From assembly GCA_030043155.1 (NCBI GenBank), contig JASHYE010000275.1:1-18538 (forward strand): 18,538 nucleotides of DNA, in the 5' to 3' direction. The stretch is from Candidatus Acidiferrales bacterium (GTDB taxonomy: Bacteria; Acidobacteriota; Terriglobia; Acidoferrales; UBA7541). The notes below the pieces were generated by a model. That model was not told the DNA's origin. It made no database searches and saw only the letters and a program-made list of their open reading frames with translations. Shown piece by piece: positions 6,245 to 14,621 of this stretch. Position 1 is the stretch's first letter. Each line of letters starts with the position of its first letter. The position numbers and the translations under genes are program-made.

Positions 6245-8407
6245 CTATCGTCTTACCAATTCGACTCGCCGGTTCTTCGCGCGCCCTTTTGCGGTGCTGT
6301 TGTCAGCAATTGGGTTATTGAACCCGTGTCCAGCAGAATCAAGACGCGTGCGCGCTATGCCGCCTTGCACCAATGCGTCCACAACTGCAGCAGCGCGTGC
6401 TCCTGATAGCTTTATGTTGTAGTCGTACGTGCCGATATTGTCGGTGTAACCATCAATGGACAAGTTGAGGTCTGGGTATTGCTTCATCATCTTCAAAACT
6501 TCAGCAACGATTGGCTTGCCGTCCGGCCGAATTGTTGATTTGTTGAAATCGAAATTGATATAGAGGATGGCGCGTCCGGTTCTATCGAGCTCTGCTTTGA
6601 TTGACTTGGCCGTTGGTTCTTCCACTTCACTGAACGATCCGGCCAAGCCGATCACGGCCCACATGGTTGGCGCAAACTCGCTCGGGCGCCCGGATTGGCT
6701 GTTAATGGACGGCCATGAGCCGGAGGATGTTTGAGTATGCAGAAGGTACTGCACGCCGGCGACGAATTGCGGAGAGTTGATACTCACACCGGCTTGTTTC
6801 AACGCATAGAGCACCTGTCCAGTGGCAAATGGATTTGAGCCTTTCATCGCCGCAGTTTCCTGCCAACCGCCATCTTTGTTTTGCTGAGAAAACAGTTTCT
6901 TCACAATTTGCGGAATAAGCTGGCGCTGTTGCGCAGTCCCAAACTGCGAGACGGCGATGATCTGAAAGATCTCGTCCTGAGTCGTTTGGGGATCCTGCGA
7001 TATCAGGAAGGCGATGCCGCGGTCGGCGTCAGTCTTGTATTTAGCATTCCCCGTTTGCACGTACGCTTCCATAAAGCCAAAAGCCGCGTTCGCAGTAGAG
7101 TTGATCGTGCCCTGATCGATCGGAGGCTCTTCGTAATCTTGCTCGAACGCTCCTTGCGGGTCGATGTGACCATTCATCCAATCCGCATATCGCACGAGCG
7201 TCGCATCTTTCTTGACGTCGTTCGCTTCGTCGTAGTAAGCCAAGCCCATCGCGGCAAAGTGAGTTGGCGACAGCTGGTTACCCCCGCCTTCATCGAGCTC
7301 GTGGCCATCTTTATACTGCTTGAAGCAGGTGAAATCGACCAAGGCACGAAGCGTGGCGGCATTCACGACGTAATCATTCGTCTGCGCAACAGCTAAGCCC
7401 ATCATCGTCTGAGCCTGAACATGGCAGCCGAAGCATCGCTTGTGCTCCTGCCAGTCCATGGCCGCCGGCTCAAGCCAATCGATGCCTCTTTGCGCGGCGT
7501 AGCGCACATTTGTTTTCCATTTCAGGATGTCGGGATGGCGCGCGAGGAGTGAGCTGTATCCAGGCCTTTTTGCTTCGATAATCTGGATTTGCCGAAGAGT
7601 GAGATTGTCGGGTTGGCCTCCGACGATCCGTACCTTCACGAAACGCGCCAGAACCGGACGAAACGATATCGCTTGTGCGGGTAGCGTCTTAACCGGCTGT
7701 GCGGCTGCGACCGGCTTGAAGTTCGTGGCGGAGTCCTCGGTCGAAGTCCACACTTCGATTGCATCTGGTCCCGGCGATTTCGGATCGGTTTCGATAACTA
7801 CCGTCGATACCAGTGCGGTGTCCTTTTTATAAAAAGAGAACACAATCTCCTCAGGATAAGCCCACAAATCATTGTTATTTTGAGGAGGATCCACGTCTGT
7901 ATCCGGCTGCCAATTTGTTTTCCCTATGCCGTCGATCAACACTTCGCCTTTAAGGCCTGGCCCGCCGTACGCTCCCGAAACGCTCTCGATTTCGCCCCCG
8001 AAATCGAATGCGGCGATATTCGTGCCTTGGGGAATGACTGCTGATGGCGTCACGTGAGTAATATTGGCAGTTGTCGCGCCGGATTTTGTCTGGGACGGAA
8101 CAGAAACGATTGCGGGGGGTACCATCGCTTTCGCGCCTAAAGTTGCACCGGAGTTTCGTCCGAAGAGGGGCTTAGCTCCGAAAACAGCCAAGCACATGCA
8201 CAGCGCGAGCAAGCTTATGGTCTGCAGCAGTGTATTTCGCTCACCGGGTTTGCTCTGCAAGAAGCGACTGGCAAGATGCGAATGCGCTTCCGCAGCCAAT
8301 TCCGTGGCTATGCGCTCACCAAGTGCCTTTGACAGCCGCGGAGTTTGGCAGCCAACTTCAAGATCTGACTCACCGATAATTGTGTTCGCCTCGATCATTT
8401 GTTTCAC
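6245..8407 (-). CDS. Membrane-anchored fusion: discoidin-like domain, CxxCH heme site, alpha/alpha toroid, OmpA domain
   Basis: This 720-residue protein has several modules. Residues 1-60 are polar and probably cytoplasmic, and TM is about 61-78. A beta domain (about 125-278) resembles F5/8 type C (discoidin) folds, with ARFVKVRIVGG and a QIIEA end. A c-type heme site CFGCH follows (C325, C328, H329). An all-helical region (about 335-590) has prenyltransferase/squalene-cyclase-like repeats such as QQNKDGGWQ and TSSGSWPS. The C-terminal OmpA-type peptidoglycan-binding domain (about 612-718) contains INFDFNKSTIRPDG, DGYTDNIG, LSGARAAAV and NRRVEL. Everything after the TM should be periplasmic, consistent with heme attachment and wall binding. 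No cyclase DxDD-type acid motif was noticed, so terpene chemistry is not implied. The start is GTG 8407 with GAGG upstream; ATG 8398 is the alternative. It lies 15 bases after the preceding gene. Confidence 0.85.
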   Translation of the reverse strand: MKQMIEANTIIGESDLEVGCQTPRLSKALGERIATELAAEAHSHLASRFLQSKPGERNTLLQTISLLALCMCLAVFGAKPLFGRNSGATLGAKAMVPPAIVSVPSQTKSGATTANITHVTPSAVIPQGTNIAAFDFGGEIESVSGAYGGPGLKGEVLIDGIGKTNWQPDTDVDPPQNNNDLWAYPEEIVFSFYKKDTALVSTVVIETDPKSPGPDAIEVWTSTEDSATNFKPVAAAQPVKTLPAQAISFRPVLARFVKVRIVGGQPDNLTLRQIQIIEAKRPGYSSLLARHPDILKWKTNVRYAAQRGIDWLEPAAMDWQEHKRCFGCHVQAQTMMGLAVAQTNDYVVNAATLRALVDFTCFKQYKDGHELDEGGGNQLSPTHFAAMGLAYYDEANDVKKDATLVRYADWMNGHIDPQGAFEQDYEEPPIDQGTINSTANAAFGFMEAYVQTGNAKYKTDADRGIAFLISQDPQTTQDEIFQIIAVSQFGTAQQRQLIPQIVKKLFSQQNKDGGWQETAAMKGSNPFATGQVLYALKQAGVSINSPQFVAGVQYLLHTQTSSGSWPSINSQSGRPSEFAPTMWAVIGLAGSFSEVEEPTAKSIKAELDRTGRAILYINFDFNKSTIRPDGKPIVAEVLKMMKQYPDLNLSIDGYTDNIGTYDYNIKLSGARAAAVVDALVQGGIARTRLDSAGHGFNNPIADNSTAKGRAKNRRVELVRR

Positions 8408-8422
8408 CGGCTTTGTGCCTCG

Positions 8423-10912
8423 CTAATTGCTGCCACAAAATGGATCTGGCGCATGGCTCGCCGCATTGCTGGCTATCATGCCAGCGTCGTAGTTTTCGAG
8501 CGACTCAGTCCACGCCTCAAGCTGATTTAGTTCTTTTTCTTCCCCACTGAGAGCCGCAATCGCCATAGCGCTTTCGGTTTCCATGCCCAACACATCGCCA
8601 AGGGCGTCGCAGCAGGCGCTGCTCAAGCAACTCGCAGTTGAACCTCCTGAACCAGTAGCGAGAACGCTGGAGGCAGCACCGAAGTAACATTTGAGGAAGT
8701 TGCCAAAGAGATTTGCGGCTGTGTGCGACCAATCCGGTATCGATTGTTGAAGATTAGTGTATTCGGAAAGGTCCTGCGCGCCGCCTAGTTCCATTTTCCC
8801 GATGGCGTAACCGGTGCGTCGGTCCACGCTCCACCATCCATAGCTGTGAGTGTGCTGCATGCTAACCAAGGCTATAGGAACAACTAGCGCGTTGTTGTCT
8901 GCGAGCTCGCTCTCGAGAACAGATTTAATGGAGGGCGGAACTGAAATTGAGTTCAGCATCGATTTTTGATCCGGTCCAATGGCTCGAACAGGCACTTGCT
9001 GGGCTTTTGCCGCAGCGATTAAGCGGAGCGTGTTGAAGGTGTGGTTGTTCGTTAAGCTGAAGCGAAGCTCCAGGGCCGTATCTGCCGCACCCCATCTCAT
9101 CGCGAGCGATGCCTTATCCCGGACTCCGCCCACAAAAGCGAAGGGAGAATTAACGAGGTCAATACCCTCGCGATAGCTCGGGAGTTTCGAGAGATTAGAC
9201 CAATCGCTTATCGCAAAGCCGTGGTGGAAGAAAGCCAAGCGTGGACGCTCATAGTATGCGCGCGCCCGAGGAGCGAACTGTTTCTGGATATCATTTTCCG
9301 CCTCACCGCTTTCGAGGAAGAATGTAAGCAACTCAGGCGAAAGGATGGGCCCCGGCAGGTCGGAGGGGTTCAGTTTTTGCCTCGAATTCTGCGCGGAAAT
9401 GAGTTGATTGTCCAAAGCCTCGAGGCTGCCAATCCAAGCTGCGGTAGCTTTAGCCAGATATACAGGGCGAACTGGGCCGAAGCCGATAACTCCGTCCCAC
9501 ACCTGCTCGATGAGTGAAGCGGCGATATCGTCCTTGGCCATTGAGGGATCGATTTGCGGATTGCTGCTATTGGATGTAAGCCGGTCAAGGATCACCCGGC
9601 GAGAAACTGACGGCGAGAGTTGCGGGCCGCGCGTTTCAGCTTCAAAGTAGAGCCGCGCCAGGACGGCGCCCGCTGGCGCCCCTGCGTTTCCGTTGCCGGT
9701 GGAACCACCCAGCGCTCCACCAAGTGCTCCGAACAGACCGGCAGCGCTTTGTGGCGGGTTCTGTTTGCTCCCGATAGCGCGAAGTTGAAATGTTTTTTCC
9801 GCAGCGGTAACCCCGCCAACCATTAACTTTGCGTGGAATTCGTTTGGCACCGACTTCGAATCATTCGGAAGAACCGCCAAGCGGATATTTTTGCCCCAAA
9901 GATCGATTGCATTGAAATCGGCGGTGAGGACGTTCTGTGAACTGATTTTCCCTCCACGCAGGTAGTCAGCAACCAGACGAAGGGTCATTTGCTGCACACG
10001 TGTGCTATCGAGCGAGTTCGGACTAAACGTTTCCGCAACGGCAGTAAACCGTTTTGCCCAGTCAGCTCCAGAAAAACTGGGATCAAGATCGACTGTCTTG
10101 CCGTCAATAACAGCCTCCACCCAGTAGTGATTCTGGAGAATTTTGATTTGGGCGGCGGTCCCGTCGGAGCCGACAGCGATATTTGCGGCTTTGATAGAGG
10201 AATTCAGCAGCAAGTAGTTCTGTTCAATTAGCTTTTCAAAACGCTGGCGATTGTCGGCAGTGAATGCCGTGATCTTCTGTGCCGCAGGATTCTGACTATT
10301 GCTGCTTGATTTGATCGAGTTTTCGATGAGCTCGGTCGCTCCGGGCCTCGTTCCGATCTGCTGAAATAAACTCTGAGCTTGCGCCAATGTAAGCTGTCCG
10401 TGCGCGATCTGTGCGTGGATGCCTTGGTGGGAAAGGAGTGCAGACAGCAACAATGAACGGTCAAGATCGTTTCCTCCGCTTGTGATTAGGGTGCCACCCG
10501 CTCCTTTCATCGCTCCCGGATAGGGCTCAAGTGCGATGCGGTCCCGGACGTACTCAAAAGCCGCCTGGGGCTTGGAAAGCGAATCAGCCAGAGCGCCTAT
10601 ATCCGTGACTGAGGCAGGAACACTCTGCACATACTGATTGATAGCTGCTTCCCATTTCTGCGCGGTAGCGAGGCGTCGCTGATACATTGCCTTTCCTTGG
10701 TCAGACGAAGACTGCCCATTTGTTGCGGGGTTGACAGGTGACGCGAGGGGAGGACCTTCTTTGGAAAGCTGGGTGCCAGAAGCAGCATTTACGGTCCGCG
10801 AATGATCCCTAGCACCTAGAAACCACAAACTCGCGCCGAGCGCAGCAAGCAACGTGAGCGAAAAGGCAGCTACAACTATCGAACCCTTTTCGCGCCAACT
10901 CGCAATTGGCAT
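8423..10912 (-). CDS. Anchored protein with a transglutaminase-like fold lacking the catalytic cysteine
   Basis: This 829-residue protein has an N-terminal anchor (about 11-32 after WREKG), a low-complexity stretch (about 40-75) and then a transglutaminase-like domain (about 80-285). Typical elements are GNDLDRSLLLSALLSHQGIHA (147-167), NHYWVEAVIDG (261-271) and DLDPSF (275-280). Aligning GIHA with the usual GIPA puts the nucleophile at position 149, which is Asp; the His (H262) and Asp (D277) of the triad remain. It is therefore probably not a cysteine protease or transglutaminase. The middle has a Gly-rich segment (393-415). Near the end, YGWWSVDRRTGYAIG (691-705) resembles a motif I associate with related large exported proteins. 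All five cysteines are C-terminal (C742, C762, C767, C768, C826). The ATG at 10912 has AGGAGGT eight bases upstream. A 161-base gap precedes it, which could hold a promoter. Confidence 0.75.
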   Translation of the reverse strand: MPIASWREKGSIVVAAFSLTLLAALGASLWFLGARDHSRTVNAASGTQLSKEGPPLASPVNPATNGQSSSDQGKAMYQRRLATAQKWEAAINQYVQSVPASVTDIGALADSLSKPQAAFEYVRDRIALEPYPGAMKGAGGTLITSGGNDLDRSLLLSALLSHQGIHAQIAHGQLTLAQAQSLFQQIGTRPGATELIENSIKSSSNSQNPAAQKITAFTADNRQRFEKLIEQNYLLLNSSIKAANIAVGSDGTAAQIKILQNHYWVEAVIDGKTVDLDPSFSGADWAKRFTAVAETFSPNSLDSTRVQQMTLRLVADYLRGGKISSQNVLTADFNAIDLWGKNIRLAVLPNDSKSVPNEFHAKLMVGGVTAAEKTFQLRAIGSKQNPPQSAAGLFGALGGALGGSTGNGNAGAPAGAVLARLYFEAETRGPQLSPSVSRRVILDRLTSNSSNPQIDPSMAKDDIAASLIEQVWDGVIGFGPVRPVYLAKATAAWIGSLEALDNQLISAQNSRQKLNPSDLPGPILSPELLTFFLESGEAENDIQKQFAPRARAYYERPRLAFFHHGFAISDWSNLSKLPSYREGIDLVNSPFAFVGGVRDKASLAMRWGAADTALELRFSLTNNHTFNTLRLIAAAKAQQVPVRAIGPDQKSMLNSISVPPSIKSVLESELADNNALVVPIALVSMQHTHSYGWWSVDRRTGYAIGKMELGGAQDLSEYTNLQQSIPDWSHTAANLFGNFLKCYFGAASSVLATGSGGSTASCLSSACCDALGDVLGMETESAMAIAALSGEEKELNQLEAWTESLENYDAGMIASNAASHAPDPFCGSN

Positions 10913-11073
10913 CGGAATAGACCTCCTGCCGCACGATATGGATCGTTACGACTGGATTACGTATGTGGAGGGCGATCTGGAAGAACCCACCGCAATAAAA
11001 CCAGGCACAACGTTTCTATGCTGCGAGATAGCGATCTCATGGACCGCATCGAAAGAGAGAGCGTATGCGAGAG

Positions 11074-11973
11074 TTAGGCGTTCATGCCAAAACCAGTGGA
11101 GGTTAATCGCTCCTTGTCAGGCGCTGCGGCAGCGTCTTGACGAAACACCGGCACTTCGAACCTCGCATAATATTTCTGGCTGTTGCTTTGAACCGTAGCC
11201 GAGAGTTGCCACCAAACGTGGTGGCCGCCATGCACCTGGCCTGTAGGGATACCATCGTTCGGGATTGCGAAAGAGACTGGAACGGAACGTCCGTCGGACG
11301 GGCTGAGTTGATCGGCGCTCCACAATACTTTCTCGTAGCTGCGCACAGTCTTGCCACCCGGAGTAATCCAGTGTTCTGCGCATACGAGCCGGAGCTGAAA
11401 TTCAGAGTTCGTGACGAATTGGCGACCAAGCTGAATCGCTCCACTCAACGTGCTGCCGGGCAAGCTCGGAACAGAATTCATCTGGAAAACAGACCTACCG
11501 AAAGTCATCCAATGGCGAGTTGAGGACAGGGCCTGCACGAGCAGAACTATTGAAACCAGCGGAAAAATGGCAACGAAGGCTATCGCTACATAGGCGTGGT
11601 CTCTGATCATCATGGGAATCAAGAAATAACAGAACAGAGTAACCGGCACGGAAAATATCGTCCAAAAGGTCCACCTGACCAACGCGCGCCCTCCGTCGGA
11701 ATATGGGACTCGGCCCGCGCGCCAATCAGAGCGCTGCAACCACGCAGTGCCGCCTGCCAAATCCTGCGTTCTCCCCGTTGCCATCCAGAGCAGAAACAAT
11801 CCTATCGCGGCGGGAACAGCCGCCAAGAAAAACAGAAATGCAGCAACTCCCCATTGCGCTTTGTGCGCCTCGAAAATCGCAAGAGTAAGAAAAAGCGTCC
11901 CGACCAATAGAAAGGGGATGGCGAAGAGATCCAGAGCGATCGATTGAAACCGTCGCGTCGATGATTTGCTCAT
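11074..11973 (-). CDS. Four-TM membrane protein with a C-terminal arrestin-like beta domain
   Basis: This 299-residue protein has four hydrophobic segments at about 12-33, 42-65, 102-123 and 127-149, so the C-terminal half should lie on the same side as the N-terminus, the cytoplasm. Residues about 170-278 look like a beta sandwich: LSGAIQLG, FQLRLVCAEHW, EKVLW, SVPVSFAIPND, HHVWWQLSATVQ and YARFEVPVF. This order resembles the arrestin-like fold found in uncharacterised bacterial membrane proteins; that is an impression, not a search result. No enzymatic motif is present. No Shine-Dalgarno sequence precedes the ATG at 11973. The stop of a 35-codon frame lies five bases upstream, suggesting translational coupling to it. 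Confidence 0.75.
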   Translation of the reverse strand: MSKSSTRRFQSIALDLFAIPFLLVGTLFLTLAIFEAHKAQWGVAAFLFFLAAVPAAIGLFLLWMATGRTQDLAGGTAWLQRSDWRAGRVPYSDGGRALVRWTFWTIFSVPVTLFCYFLIPMMIRDHAYVAIAFVAIFPLVSIVLLVQALSSTRHWMTFGRSVFQMNSVPSLPGSTLSGAIQLGRQFVTNSEFQLRLVCAEHWITPGGKTVRSYEKVLWSADQLSPSDGRSVPVSFAIPNDGIPTGQVHGGHHVWWQLSATVQSNSQKYYARFEVPVFRQDAAAAPDKERLTSTGFGMNA

Positions 11974-11978
11974 CTTGA

Positions 11979-12086
11979 TCAGTCCAGGAACCGGAGTAAG
12001 AAAAGGAGCACGCCCAGGCCGGCGAGAGCGATCATTCCGAGAGCAGAATGCGTGGATGATGTTGCAAAAGCCGCTGAGATGTCCAT
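11979..12086 (-). CDS. Possible 35-aa single-TM small protein
   Basis: A 35-codon frame begins ATG (12086) and ends TGA (11979-11981). The product starts MDISAAFATSS and then has one hydrophobic segment (about 15-32, GMIALAGLGVLLFLL) ending RFLD. AGGAAGGA lies upstream, about 11 bases from the ATG. The frame fits exactly between its neighbours: 17 bases after the stop of the 352-aa gene and five bases before the ATG of the four-TM gene, which has no ribosome site of its own. That tight packing is the main support. Hydrophobic small proteins can arise by chance, so its reality is not settled. Confidence 0.5.
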   Translation of the reverse strand: MDISAAFATSSTHSALGMIALAGLGVLLFLLRFLD

Positions 12087-12103
12087 TCTCAGGATTGTCC
12101 TTC

Positions 12104-13162
12104 CTAGCTTGAACTGTTTTGCGTTAGGTTCCACGAGCCCGTCACGTTCGGCGAACCCGTTACGATCTTTTGCCCGTTCATATCGATTTCAATTCGCTGG
12201 CAATTAAACACAAGATTCATCATTCCCTGCGAACCCTGCGATCCTTGTGATGAAATTCCTATGCCAGCGATTCTGGCGTTCGAGAGTTTCACAATGATTT
12301 GATTGTTTTGAAGGTCAAGCGAAACGGCGTTTAGAGATCGGTCCGCTAGGACGGATTCAAAAAGCTTTACGGAAGAATTGTTGAGCGGTACACCACACGT
12401 GACCGCAGCCGACGAATTTGCGGCGACGCCTAATCCGCTGGCCGCAGAAGCGCTCGACCCGGCAGAAAGATTCATGCTGAAAGAAGCGCAACTGATATTT
12501 GTCGGAGTGTCCCCGGTGGAATTGGTCATTTCTCCCGTTGAGGCAGACTGGGTCTGCAGCGCGCTTTGCGATTGTGAACTGTTGGACGTACTCGCGGTTT
12601 GTAAAGCGGCTGTGTTAACGGTAGTGACATTCGTTGGGTGAAGATTTGGATTGGCGGTGTACGGAGTCGATGTAGGAGTCGTTGTCTGAGCGGCAGGAAC
12701 TGAATCTTCCGCAGGCGGGGGACCCTGAGACGCAACACTCTCCGCCGGCGGTGCTCCTGACACTGCCGAGCTCGCCTGGGCGTTCGTAATTTGCAACACG
12801 ATTCTCTGCGCGATCATCTTCGATGAGCCGCCGCTGATCATCACACGCCCGTAAACCGCCACGCCGACGCCGGGAACCAAAGAGTTCGCCGACACCTGCT
12901 GAGCACCCTGGCATACCGGCACGGAACTGGTGTAACTAACAGTCACAACGGTGCTTCCTCCCGTGTTTGCCCGCAACAATCGAAAGGAACCGGCGGATGT
13001 GGGGCTCTGGATCAGGCCAATATACGAAGTCTGGCCAGATACGGACGCGCTACAGGCCGCCGAGAACGCAGTCGACTGCGGGCGCGGCGACGCGCTGACA
13101 AAATTAGCAGCGATTCCAGCAAGCGCAAAAACCATGACAAGCAAAACGACTCGTGCTTTCAT
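12104..13162 (-). CDS. Exported two-domain protein: OB-like domain, Ser/Thr/Gln-rich linker, possible Hcp-like domain
   Basis: This 352-residue protein has a clear signal peptide (MKARVVLLVMVFALAGIAANFVSA, cut near 24). Domain 1 (about 33-127) is a small beta barrel-like unit with GVGVAVYGRVMISGG, similar in pattern to DUF5666/OB-type exported domains; Cys37 and Cys84 may form a disulfide. The linker 128-222 is rich in Pro, Ser, Thr and Gln. Domain 2 (about 223-350) has a run resembling Hcp/phage tail-tube proteins: VKLFESVLADRSLN (265-278), IIVKLSNARIAGIGIS, then NLVFNCQRIEID. The Hcp comparison is an inference from pattern only. The ATG at 13162 is preceded by AAGGAGAT at good spacing. The gene follows the second DUF4412-like gene by 39 bases. 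Confidence 0.75.
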   Translation of the reverse strand: MKARVVLLVMVFALAGIAANFVSASPRPQSTAFSAACSASVSGQTSYIGLIQSPTSAGSFRLLRANTGGSTVVTVSYTSSVPVCQGAQQVSANSLVPGVGVAVYGRVMISGGSSKMIAQRIVLQITNAQASSAVSGAPPAESVASQGPPPAEDSVPAAQTTTPTSTPYTANPNLHPTNVTTVNTAALQTASTSNSSQSQSALQTQSASTGEMTNSTGDTPTNISCASFSMNLSAGSSASAASGLGVAANSSAAVTCGVPLNNSSVKLFESVLADRSLNAVSLDLQNNQIIVKLSNARIAGIGISSQGSQGSQGMMNLVFNCQRIEIDMNGQKIVTGSPNVTGSWNLTQNSSS

Positions 13163-13201
13163 TGCAAATCTCCTTTTCGCCCTAACCGTGGGCGGATCGA
13201 A

Positions 13202-13816
13202 TCACGGCTGTTGCGCACCTGGCATTGACGGCATCTGACGACAGTTGTTCGGCACTGCAAAGAGGGAGTCTGCCGGGGTGGCCAAGCTGACGTCGGTGTA
13301 GTTCGTTGTCACAACTCCATCGGATGTCTGCATCTCTGTGCGTACCGGAAAATCCTTCAGGTCCGTCGCCGCCCAAACTTTCATACTCATTGGTTTGTCG
13401 CCGTTGTTCGGTGTGACGGTCACGTCCTCAATCTTGACGGGATGACCATTCATGGTTCCTGTACCCTCAACTTTCACATCTACTTTGCCCGGTGCTGAAG
13501 TGGCCAGCGGATTTGAATCCATATTCCCCATTGGCGGCGTCTGCATGCACATATCGGGACCCATGACCATGTAGGCTTTTTGTTGATCGATCAGATAAAT
13601 GGTGTAGCGTTTTCCATTCGCTCCGGGCATCTCCATGCGCATCTTGTTTCCCGAGCGGGCGATCTTTGATGTTATCGTTCGTCCCCTCACTGCCGTCGAC
13701 ATAGTTGCAGAGAACTGCGTGAAAGAAAAAGGACTGGGGTTCTGTGCAAGAGCAAAGGTTCCAAAAAAGCTCAGACTTCCGAAAACTACCGATGCAATAA
13801 ACGCAGCCCGCTTCAC
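13202..13816 (-). CDS. DUF4412-like exported protein, second tandem copy
   Basis: This 204-residue protein has a signal peptide (cut after FALA, about residue 24). The mature part shows KIARSGNKMRMEM, YTIYLIDQQKAYMVMGP, GTMNGHPVKIEDVTVTP, MKVWAATDLKDFPVRTE and PADSLFAVPNNC. This resembles DUF4412/LolA-like lipid-carrier-type beta folds, which are periplasmic or outer-membrane-associated; no ligand is known here. Two cysteines, in DMCMQ and NNCRQ, are shared with the upstream paralogue and probably form a disulfide. The start is GTG 13816, supported by GGAGGAAA nine bases upstream. It is 74 bases after the paralogue; the pair clearly arose by duplication. Confidence 0.85.
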   Translation of the reverse strand: MKRAAFIASVVFGSLSFFGTFALAQNPSPFSFTQFSATMSTAVRGRTITSKIARSGNKMRMEMPGANGKRYTIYLIDQQKAYMVMGPDMCMQTPPMGNMDSNPLATSAPGKVDVKVEGTGTMNGHPVKIEDVTVTPNNGDKPMSMKVWAATDLKDFPVRTEMQTSDGVVTTNYTDVSLATPADSLFAVPNNCRQMPSMPGAQQP

Positions 13817-13890
13817 GTTTTGTTTCCTCCAAAGCTCACCGAACTTTAAAATTTCGCTCCTCAGCCCCTTCGTTGCGCCTTCGCAACCCG

Positions 13891-14502
13891 TCAGTTTTGC
13901 CCATTCGCCGCAGCCGGCACCTTCTGGCAGTTCTGCGGCACGGTAAAGAGTGAATCCGCAGGAGCCGATAGGCTGATGTCGCTGTAATCGGTAACGACAG
14001 GGCCTTGCGGCGTCTGTTCTTCGGTTCGGACCGGGAAGCCATGCAAGTCAGTTGCTGCCCAGACTTTCATCGTCTCAGGTTTGTCGCCGTTGTCGGGCGT
14101 AATGGTGATCTGTTCGATCTCGGCCGGATGACCATTGACCGTCGCCGTGCCAAGTTTCGTGACATTCGCTTTGCCTGCCGACCACTTTGTAAGCGGTCCC
14201 GAAGTCATGTTGCTAATGTGCGAAAACTCCAGGCACGTGCTGGGGCTCAGCACCGCGTAGTTTTTGTCCTGGTCAATTAGATAAAGCGTGTATTGTCCGC
14301 CGACAGAGCCGGATGTCTCCTCGAAGCGTATCTTGTTTCCTGAGCGGGCAATTTTCGTTTTTACAGTCTGCCCTTTCACAACTGTAGAGCTTGTTGCAGA
14401 GTATTGAGTGAACGAAGGCATGACCTGGCTTTGCGCGATCGCTGGAGTCGCAAGAATGCTCAAACTGACCAAAACGATTGATGTGATAAGAGATCGTGTC
14501 AT
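13891..14502 (-). CDS. DUF4412-like exported protein, first tandem copy
   Basis: This 203-residue protein has a signal peptide ending ATPAIAQ (about 23). The mature part mirrors the next gene along its length: KIARSGNKIRFEE, YTLYLIDQDKNYAVLSP, GTATVNGHPAEIEQITITP, MKVWAATDLHGFPVRTE and PADSLFTVPQNC. The same two cysteines are kept (STCLEF and QNCQK). The fold is read as DUF4412/LolA-like; function unknown. The ATG at 14502 is preferred because GAGGAAA precedes it at about eight bases and the signal peptide starts there; an upstream in-frame ATG at 14550 would add 16 charged residues. The 119 bases before it show no clear promoter. Confidence 0.85.
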   Translation of the reverse strand: MTRSLITSIVLVSLSILATPAIAQSQVMPSFTQYSATSSTVVKGQTVKTKIARSGNKIRFEETSGSVGGQYTLYLIDQDKNYAVLSPSTCLEFSHISNMTSGPLTKWSAGKANVTKLGTATVNGHPAEIEQITITPDNGDKPETMKVWAATDLHGFPVRTEEQTPQGPVVTDYSDISLSAPADSLFTVPQNCQKVPAAANGQN

Positions 14503-14621
14503 GTCTAGTTTCCTCTGAACTTCGCCAAGGCTCCGTCTTCGTGTTCTCATGACTCATCCTTTTCTACTGCTCGTCGGCAAAGGCTGCTCTTTTCATGCTC
14601 TGTTCTCTGCGATGAATCTTC

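Noticed and set aside
10913..11073. 28-codon - strand frame in the 161-base gap
   Set aside because: It has no ribosome site and no recognisable character; chance frames of this size are common.
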